Made by a program: the position numbers and the translations under genes
The notes under the pieces: model-generated
The model's database searches: none
Told to the model about the DNA's origin: nothing
What the model saw: the letters and a program-made list of their open reading frames with translations, nothing else
Part shown: one piece after another, positions 58,942 through 64,000 of the stretch
How positions within the stretch are numbered: the first letter of the stretch is position 1
How the letters are laid out: every line of letters starts with the position of its first letter
Assembly (NCBI GenBank): GCA_029565735.1
Contig: JAKQNO010000071.1
Span: forward strand, 62,001 to 126,000
Length of the DNA stretch: 64,000 bases
Reading direction: 5' to 3'
DNA from: a bacterium
GTDB lineage: Bacteria; Oederibacteriota; PGYV01

Positions 58942-59615
58942 ACATCTATCTCTTTCTTTTTAGAAATAAAAGGTTTCTTAGTGAATAACACAAAACCATT
59001 TTCTAGTCGTTTCAAATTCTTATTTTCTATAAATCTTTTATATGGTAATCTTAACTCCCCTTTCTTAGTCTTTGGATTTTCAAAATATTCTCCGGAGGGT
59101 ACATCATATTTAAGTTCAATAAATTCCCCTTCAATACTTTTTCCTGACTTTTTTTCTTTTCGAACTTCTCTACTGAACGTTTGTTTTTTTATCTGATAAT
59201 TTAATACCACTCCTTTATAGTCAACTTTAAAATCTATACCTTTATGGTCTAACTCTTCTGACATTTCAACTGTATTTTTTCCAAAAACAGCTTCTGCTAC
59301 ATATCCAGCATGAATTTGCGTGATTATACTTGCCCAAGTTCTATAAATTCTTGCTGGCAGACCCTTATAAAAACAGGTTTTACACATAGTTGTTTTTTCT
59401 CTAAACGCTTCTATTTCACTGCTATATTTTTCACTATATTTTTTATAAAATTCTTCAAAAGAAATATAAATTTTTTTATTCCAATAAACATCGTAAAGCA
59501 AAAATAAAGCCTGGATATTTTTTGGTAAATCCATTTCAACAATTTTTATATTTCTATACATTTCTCTATATTGCCTGAGATTTACTTTTTCAAGTAATTT
59601 TTCAAATTCTTCCAT
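58938..59615 (-). CDS. TaqI-like type II restriction endonuclease
   Basis: 225 residues from the ATG at 59615, which has AAGGAGG 6 nt upstream; a longer frame to 59690 lacks such a site. From memory of R.TaqI, matching blocks include FEKLL, YRNIKIVEMDLP (TaqI YRPIKTVEQDLP), LPARIYRTWASIITQIHAGY (TaqI LEARLYRTAVSIWTQFHFCY), ELDHKGIDFKV (catalytic Asp) and YQIKKQTF (catalytic Lys). So TCGA is a likely target, to be tested. It lies tail-to-tail with the LexA-methyltransferase gene. AT-rich. Confidence 0.8.
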   Translation of the reverse strand: MEEFEKLLEKVNLRQYREMYRNIKIVEMDLPKNIQALFLLYDVYWNKKIYISFEEFYKKYSEKYSSEIEAFREKTTMCKTCFYKGLPARIYRTWASIITQIHAGYVAEAVFGKNTVEMSEELDHKGIDFKVDYKGVVLNYQIKKQTFSREVRKEKKSGKSIEGEFIELKYDVPSGEYFENPKTKKGELRLPYKRFIENKNLKRLENGFVLFTKKPFISKKKEIDV

Positions 59616-59650
59616 TCGTAACCTCCTTGTATAATAACCTTTGTTTGTTA

Positions 59651-59678
59651 TTGTATCTTTTATAAATAATTTAGCAAG
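59651..59678 (-). promoter_or_regulatory. Promoter candidate of the endonuclease gene
   Basis: TTGCTA (59673-59678), 16-nt spacer, TACAAT (59651-59656) on the minus strand. No TTTTCTAT repeats are visible here, so the endonuclease may not be under the same operator. Confidence 0.4.
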
Positions 59679-59719
59679 TATTTTTAACATTCAATTCACT
59701 AATTCCTTCTGTTTTTTAA

Positions 59720-60727
59720 TTACAACTTCATCTTCCCTATCATCAGATAATCTTTGTCAAAACCCGCGCTGTAATATATATACCCGTCGGCGCATACGGC
59801 TGCAGGGTACACGTTTTTGCCCGCCGCTATGTTCTGATAGCACATATCATCCCCGGCGCCAAGTTCAATGGCGCGCGCGCCGCAGTTATCAAGGTTTTCC
59901 CCGTTATAACACACAACCTGAAATTTGGACTTTCTGTCTTTTTTTGCAAGAAAATATATTCTGCCTTCATAATCCCCTATATACGCGTGAACAAAATACC
60001 CCGTGCCTTTTTCCTGCTCCACATACCCTTCGGCAAGGTTATATTTCATAAGCTTCATTTTCCCTTTGTCAATATAATCCTGTATAGCGTACACGGCGTA
60101 CCTTCCGTTTATGTAAGCTTCATCCAGAAGGCTCATATTATTAATTCCGATAAATTTTCCCATGACTTTTGCCATTTTATCTTCCTCTTCGCCGCCGCCC
60201 GGCGGAGTAAGTATGGAGTATTGCGATTTTTCAGGCATCTGGTTTTTGTTGCCTTTTGCAACCGGGGTGTACTTTAAACCCTTTTGTTCAAAGACGCGGC
60301 CGCTGCCGCTGTCAATAAAGGCGTTGCTGATTTCCTTAAAAGTAATCACCCTTTCCCCCTGCGCGTCATAAAAATGCAGCTGCTGCCCCCTTAAAAAATA
60401 AACACCGTTATCGTAAAACCCGCGAAACTTCATCCTTATCACGCGGAAAGAATCGCTTTTTGAAAATGTATAAATGGTTTTGCATACCCCGTCTTTTTGG
60501 GAATACTTAAGCACCCTGTCGTTTGCCTGGTCCAGAAAATACATTTCGCCTGACGCGTCGGCGGCAAACTGCGTGTAAAGGCGGCAGCTGTCGGTTCCGG
60601 AGCCGGATTCAACGTTTATCCTTCCCATATCCATGCCCGATGCTTTTCTTGGTATTTTTATTATTTCAGCGGAAAAAACACACCCCCAGAAAGCCATAAA
60701 TAATAAAACAGCAATAAACTTTTTCAT
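59720..60727 (-). CDS. Exported protein of unknown function, propeller-like
   Basis: 335 residues from the ATG at 60727, directly coupled (ATGA) to the upstream gene; a longer frame begins with an Arg-rich stretch that overlaps that gene and is unlikely. Signal peptide MKKFIAVLLFMAFWGCVFSA. The rest contains repeated beta segments: EMYFLDQANDRVLKYSQKDG, GVYFLRGQQLHFYDAQGER, GRIYFLAKKDRKSKFQVVCY, GYIYYSAGFDKDYLMIG, like a beta-propeller that starts with a recurring YFLD motif. No family assigned. Confidence 0.6.
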   Translation of the reverse strand: MKKFIAVLLFMAFWGCVFSAEIIKIPRKASGMDMGRINVESGSGTDSCRLYTQFAADASGEMYFLDQANDRVLKYSQKDGVCKTIYTFSKSDSFRVIRMKFRGFYDNGVYFLRGQQLHFYDAQGERVITFKEISNAFIDSGSGRVFEQKGLKYTPVAKGNKNQMPEKSQYSILTPPGGGEEEDKMAKVMGKFIGINNMSLLDEAYINGRYAVYAIQDYIDKGKMKLMKYNLAEGYVEQEKGTGYFVHAYIGDYEGRIYFLAKKDRKSKFQVVCYNGENLDNCGARAIELGAGDDMCYQNIAAGKNVYPAAVCADGYIYYSAGFDKDYLMIGKMKL

Positions 60728-61512
60728 TCCGCAGCCGCCCGTATAACGCTCTCGCCGCCGTTGGCTTCGTCGCATTCGGCAAGCGCGGAAGCCATGCACG
60801 GCGCCGGCACGCATACAATATCGCCCGGCACGGTATCGCTTGAATAATGGTCAAGGACGCCGCTTGCGTGTATTACCACGTCGCCTTCGTAATAATAACT
60901 GTAGCCGGTAAACTCGCCGTCAGCGTCAAATTCCGCCTTTCTTTGTATGTCGTTTACCAGATACGGCAAATCGCCGTCATTTAAAAAAGCCGCTTCGTTC
61001 CTTTTCCAGAAGACTTTTTTATCCGTAAAGAAAATCCCCACATGCCTTGGCGCCCTGTAAAAAAACATTATGTCCCCGTTTTTTTTCTTTTCTGTTTTAT
61101 GTTTTTCAAGCTCTTCGGATTTTTTCTTTTTCTGATACCAGTTGTTTGCCATGCATTTAAACTGCGTGCTTACAAGGTCAGACACCTTTATGCTTTTCAC
61201 GCCGTTATTTTCATACACCCACTGGATAAATCCGGAACAGTCAAACCCTTTAAGGCACTCTGTTGATGTCTGATAGCAGGAAGAAGGTTTTTGCGGGCAG
61301 CTTTTGCATTTTACGCAGGGGCCTTTTCTGTTGTCGTTTTTGGCGCAGGAAAAATAATCATACGGCGATTTGGCGCCGTATACGTAATCCATACCGACAT
61401 AATGAGACGCTGTGTTATACAGGGCTTTGGTAAATTCCGTTTCCCTGTCAGCCGCGTTAATCAGGGAGAAAAAAACGGCAATTACAATACCGGCAAAAAT
61501 TGTTTTTTTCAT
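60724..61512 (-). CDS. Exported NlpC/P60-type cysteine hydrolase
   Basis: 262 residues. Signal peptide (1-20, ending SLINA). NlpC/P60 core: catalytic C92 in KGFDCSGFIQWVY, His157 in APRHVGIFF and a late DVVIHASG. Before the catalytic Cys is a six-cysteine insert (residues ~56-79, CAKNDNRKGPCVKCKSC), unusual for the family and possibly disulphide-bonded or metal-binding. It would cut peptidoglycan peptides in the periplasm. Confidence 0.75.
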   Translation of the reverse strand: MKKTIFAGIVIAVFFSLINAADRETEFTKALYNTASHYVGMDYVYGAKSPYDYFSCAKNDNRKGPCVKCKSCPQKPSSCYQTSTECLKGFDCSGFIQWVYENNGVKSIKVSDLVSTQFKCMANNWYQKKKKSEELEKHKTEKKKNGDIMFFYRAPRHVGIFFTDKKVFWKRNEAAFLNDGDLPYLVNDIQRKAEFDADGEFTGYSYYYEGDVVIHASGVLDHYSSDTVPGDIVCVPAPCMASALAECDEANGGESVIRAAAE

Positions 61513-61563
61513 TCAGGCATCCTGTTTTTTTCGCTTTTGCTTAAATGCTTATTGCTTGTTTTT

Positions 61564-63681
61564 TCACACAAACCTTATTTCAATACTGTCGCCGTTTTTA
61601 ACGGGCGTTGTATAGCCGGCTTTTTCGCCGTTTAAACGCAGATCAAGCATTTTGCCTTTAAGCCTTCCGGTGTCTATGGGGTAATTTTTAAAAATTGATG
61701 ACAGGATAACAGGTTCCTGCGGCGCTTTTATCTCTATAGACGCGCCGTTTATTATGAATTCATCCCCGCCCGCCCTTTTGCCGTTCATTGTGATTTCAAA
61801 CCTGTCGGATTCTATTTCATAAGGCTTTCCGTTTATCGTGACCGTAATGGAGCTGTTAACAGGGCCGTTAAACAGGTCGCGTATCCTGTAAAAACTTGGC
61901 TTGTCCGCATATTCAAGTTTATCAAAGTTTTTAACAGTATAACCGGGCGTTATGTCAACGCCGTTGGCTTTAAGCATGTAGTTTCTCTGTTTTAACACCC
62001 GGGGCTCGCCGTTTATGGTTATTATTATGTCGCGTTCCTGCGCGGACGCGCCGAAAGTGATTCCTGCGGCGGCAAGCACGTCAGACGCTTTAACCTGCAG
62101 CGCGGTTGTGACAGAAGCCCTGTCCGGTATATTGTCATCAGGCGCGGCTTTAACTCCGTTTATGTAAATTTCCGGCGCTATTTTTTCAACCCTTCCGTTT
62201 AACTCCACCGTAAGGGAATTCTCCGGCGCTGTCAGCGCCGATACTTTTACCGATGCGTTATCGCCGTTTTTTACCCCCGTAATTATTATGTCATCGCCGT
62301 TTGCTATTGAATCATCTATTGATTTTAATTTTCCGTTTACAAAAAACTGCGCGTGCTCGCCGCGGCCGCCGCGTATAATCCTTAAACTGCCGTTGACAGT
62401 AAAGGTCAAAGCGTCCCCGGGTTTGCCGTACAGATTTTTTAATTCTATGCCGGCGGCTATAACCGCGTCCATCACTTTTATGTCCTGTTCCATGTTGATT
62501 ATGTAATGTTTTTCACCGTTTACTTTTACTTCTATAAACCCAAGTCCGCGGCCGTAAAGCGCGGTATCAAGTATGCCTATGGGCGTAGCGCCTTCGGTGC
62601 CGCCCAGCTCTTCGGGCAGGTTTTCTATTTTTAAGGAAGAGCGCGGCTCCCTGCTGCCCACCCTGTTTTCAGGCAGGCCAAGTTTTGCCGCAACCCTGCT
62701 TCTTAAATACGCAAAGGAACTTCCGCCGCCCACCATCACAACGGCGCGCGGCTGTTTGCCGTTTAAAAGCAGTATTTGATCGGCTATGTCACCGGCTATT
62801 TCATCGGTTTTTTCGCGCACCGCGGATATAAAGTCGCTGTGTTCTATTGTAAAACCGTTTCCGAAAATATCACGCCCGTTAATAGGCCCGCCTTCGGCGG
62901 AATCTTTTTTTATTTTTTCGGCCTGATGAAAATCAGTAAGGTATTCGTTTAATACTGTTTCCGTAAGCTCGTCACCGGCTTTGGGAATCATTCCGTAGGC
63001 CGTTATTTTTCCGCCTTCGGTGACTGCAATATCGGATGTGCCGGCGCCCACGTCAACAAGCGCAAGGTTTAAAAGCCTCATATCTTCCGGAATGGTGACA
63101 GCCATCGCGGCTATGGGTTCAAGGGTCAGCCCCGTAAGCTTAAGCCCGCAGTTTTTCAGGACAGCCGTAAGGCTGTCAAAAGTTATCTTTGGAAGGAAAG
63201 TAATAATTAAAACAGCGCCTATGTTTTCTTTGGCAAAATGCTGCAGCGGATTTTTGATGGGCTGCCCGTCAAGGGTGTAATTACAAACGCTGTAGCCCAC
63301 GCAGTAATACCCCTGTTTTTTTTCTTCGGCCATTTTTAAGTGCGCTTTTTTCACGCATTCAAGGGTAAGGGCACGCAGGTCGTCGCCGGTTATTTCCCCT
63401 TTTTTATTCAGCAGCGACTCTGTTTTCTCGGTGTGAAGGTTCCTTCCGGCAAGCGCGGTTACCGTTTCTGTTATAACCGTGTTATTTCTGCGTTCAAGTT
63501 CTGTTTTTATTTCCAGGACTATCCTGGAAACCTCTTCAATGCTGTGAATCTGGCCGTCAACCATCGCTCTTTTTTCGTGTTCTTTCAGGCACGCGTCAAT
63601 TATTTTTATAGTACCTGCGTCAAGTTCGCCCAGTATTCCGGCAACCTTTCTTGTTCCGATATCAAGTGCAAAGACAGCCAT
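61564..63681 (-). CDS. FtsA-like actin-fold ATPase with long C-terminal extension
   Basis: 705 residues. N-terminal FtsA/PilM/MreB-type actin fold (~1-380) with DIGTRKVAGIL (phosphate 1), VDVGAGTSDIAV (phosphate 2) and VVMVGGGSSFAYL (adenosine). The C-terminal ~320 residues contain repeated ~60-residue beta-type segments ('VTINGKPYEI', 'ITINGEPRVL', 'VEVNGEKH'-like), a known feature of the long clostridial FtsA paralogues. Role not established; not the divisional FtsA of an ftsQAZ cluster. Its partner genes are CheC upstream and the NlpC gene downstream. Confidence 0.82.
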   Translation of the reverse strand: MAVFALDIGTRKVAGILGELDAGTIKIIDACLKEHEKRAMVDGQIHSIEEVSRIVLEIKTELERRNNTVITETVTALAGRNLHTEKTESLLNKKGEITGDDLRALTLECVKKAHLKMAEEKKQGYYCVGYSVCNYTLDGQPIKNPLQHFAKENIGAVLIITFLPKITFDSLTAVLKNCGLKLTGLTLEPIAAMAVTIPEDMRLLNLALVDVGAGTSDIAVTEGGKITAYGMIPKAGDELTETVLNEYLTDFHQAEKIKKDSAEGGPINGRDIFGNGFTIEHSDFISAVREKTDEIAGDIADQILLLNGKQPRAVVMVGGGSSFAYLRSRVAAKLGLPENRVGSREPRSSLKIENLPEELGGTEGATPIGILDTALYGRGLGFIEVKVNGEKHYIINMEQDIKVMDAVIAAGIELKNLYGKPGDALTFTVNGSLRIIRGGRGEHAQFFVNGKLKSIDDSIANGDDIIITGVKNGDNASVKVSALTAPENSLTVELNGRVEKIAPEIYINGVKAAPDDNIPDRASVTTALQVKASDVLAAAGITFGASAQERDIIITINGEPRVLKQRNYMLKANGVDITPGYTVKNFDKLEYADKPSFYRIRDLFNGPVNSSITVTINGKPYEIESDRFEITMNGKRAGGDEFIINGASIEIKAPQEPVILSSIFKNYPIDTGRLKGKMLDLRLNGEKAGYTTPVKNGDSIEIRFV

Positions 63682-63682
63682 T

Positions 63683-64000
63683 TTATTCCACCCTTATTGC
63701 CGACAGAAGCACTTTTACCGAAGGTATATCCGGAACCAGAAGCAGGTAGCCCTTTATGACCTTGTCATTTGCCTCGGAAAACTGGGTTTCAATTGAAAGT
63801 ATATGCGTGGACATCCCTTCAAACCCTTCGGAAAGGGAGTTTAGAATGGCGCCCGAAATGTCAAAAACAAGGCTTGGCACCGAAGGCAATAACAACAATC
63901 CCAGAAATTCATTAAGCGCGTTCATATACGCGCCCGCAAGTATGTTTCCCGTCTCTTTAATTGCGGAGTTCCCGACTTCGGATAAAACTTTAGTGGTGCC
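63683..64000 (-). CDS. cheC: CheC-family chemotaxis phosphatase, 5' end outside window
   Basis: 106 codons are open to the window edge; the frame in view begins GTTKVLSEVGNSAIKETGNI. The ETGNILAGAYMNALNEFLG block is the CheC/FliY helix with the conserved E-x2-N. It ends SIETQFSEANDKVIKGYLLL plus VPDIPSVKVLL, typical of CheC. It would dephosphorylate CheY-P. Its stop lies one base before the FtsA-like start, so they are cotranscribed. Confidence 0.7.
   Translation of the reverse strand, partial: GTTKVLSEVGNSAIKETGNILAGAYMNALNEFLGLLLLPSVPSLVFDISGAILNSLSEGFEGMSTHILSIETQFSEANDKVIKGYLLLVPDIPSVKVLLSAIRVE

Overview
The window reads as chromosome of an uncultured, probably anaerobic, diderm bacterium. 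The Gram-negative evidence is a LolA-like carrier, several lipoproteins, outer-membrane beta-barrels, a PorV-like protein and secreted proteins ending in FlgD/Por-type C-terminal Ig domains. Very long Thr/Pro-rich linkers (TxTxTQTxTE type) and a strong GGAGGTAATAATATG-type start context recur. This style is typical of candidate phyla such as Goldbacteria, but that placement is inference and not provable here. Nearly all genes lie on the minus strand; no rRNA or tRNA was recognised, but there is a tmRNA.

Layout. 1-6 kb: D-2-hydroxyacid dehydrogenase (partial) with an elaborate leader, Ogg2 glycosylase, Fe-alcohol dehydrogenase, HigBA toxin-antitoxin, two envelope proteins. 6-10.4 kb: thiamine operon thiF-thiG-thiH-thiS (then thiE) behind a TPP riboswitch. 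10.4-15.9 kb: HD-GYP protein, then an Fe-S/sulfur operon rrf2-iscS-nadA-iscU-mnmA under a consensus promoter with a perfect palindromic operator. 16.4-23.8 kb: ECF sigma, anti-sigma carrying a periplasmic FlgD-like Ig domain, PorV-like barrel and a 1455-residue secreted protein; the sigma gene and the giant gene share the same ECF-type promoter. 24-27 kb: glucan phosphorylase and a small nuclease-fold protein. 27.6-35.7 kb: seven-gene run lolA-like, rodZ-like, yajQ, rimO, pgsA, pgpA, mfd. 35.9-38.6 kb: two AT-rich unknowns and an aldo/keto reductase. 38.9-44.8 kb: complete glycine cleavage operon gcvT-gcvH-gcvPA-gcvPB with lipM-like and lipA genes for lipoylating GcvH. 45.5-52.4 kb: Thr-rich lipoprotein, tmRNA, smpB and a 1451-residue Thr-rich secreted protein. 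52.9-57.2 kb: xerD-like, topA, dprA. 57.4-59.6 kb: AT-rich restriction-modification island. 59.7-64 kb: unknown, NlpC/P60, FtsA-like ATPase, CheC (partial).

The most unusual item is at 57424-58941: one protein joins a complete LexA repressor (winged helix, Ala-Gly cleavage site, Ser/Lys dyad) to a beta-class DNA methyltransferase. It lies tail-to-tail with a TaqI-like endonuclease, and its promoter overlaps four direct repeats spaced exactly 11 bp. This looks like a self-regulating, possibly DNA-damage-responsive restriction-modification system.

The second strong candidate is the sigma/anti-sigma/PorV/adhesin locus, where the anti-sigma carries the same class of C-terminal domain as the secreted cargo. 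Intergenic regions are filled with several interleaved repeat families, including a two-copy MITE-like element with ~39 bp terminal inverted repeats.
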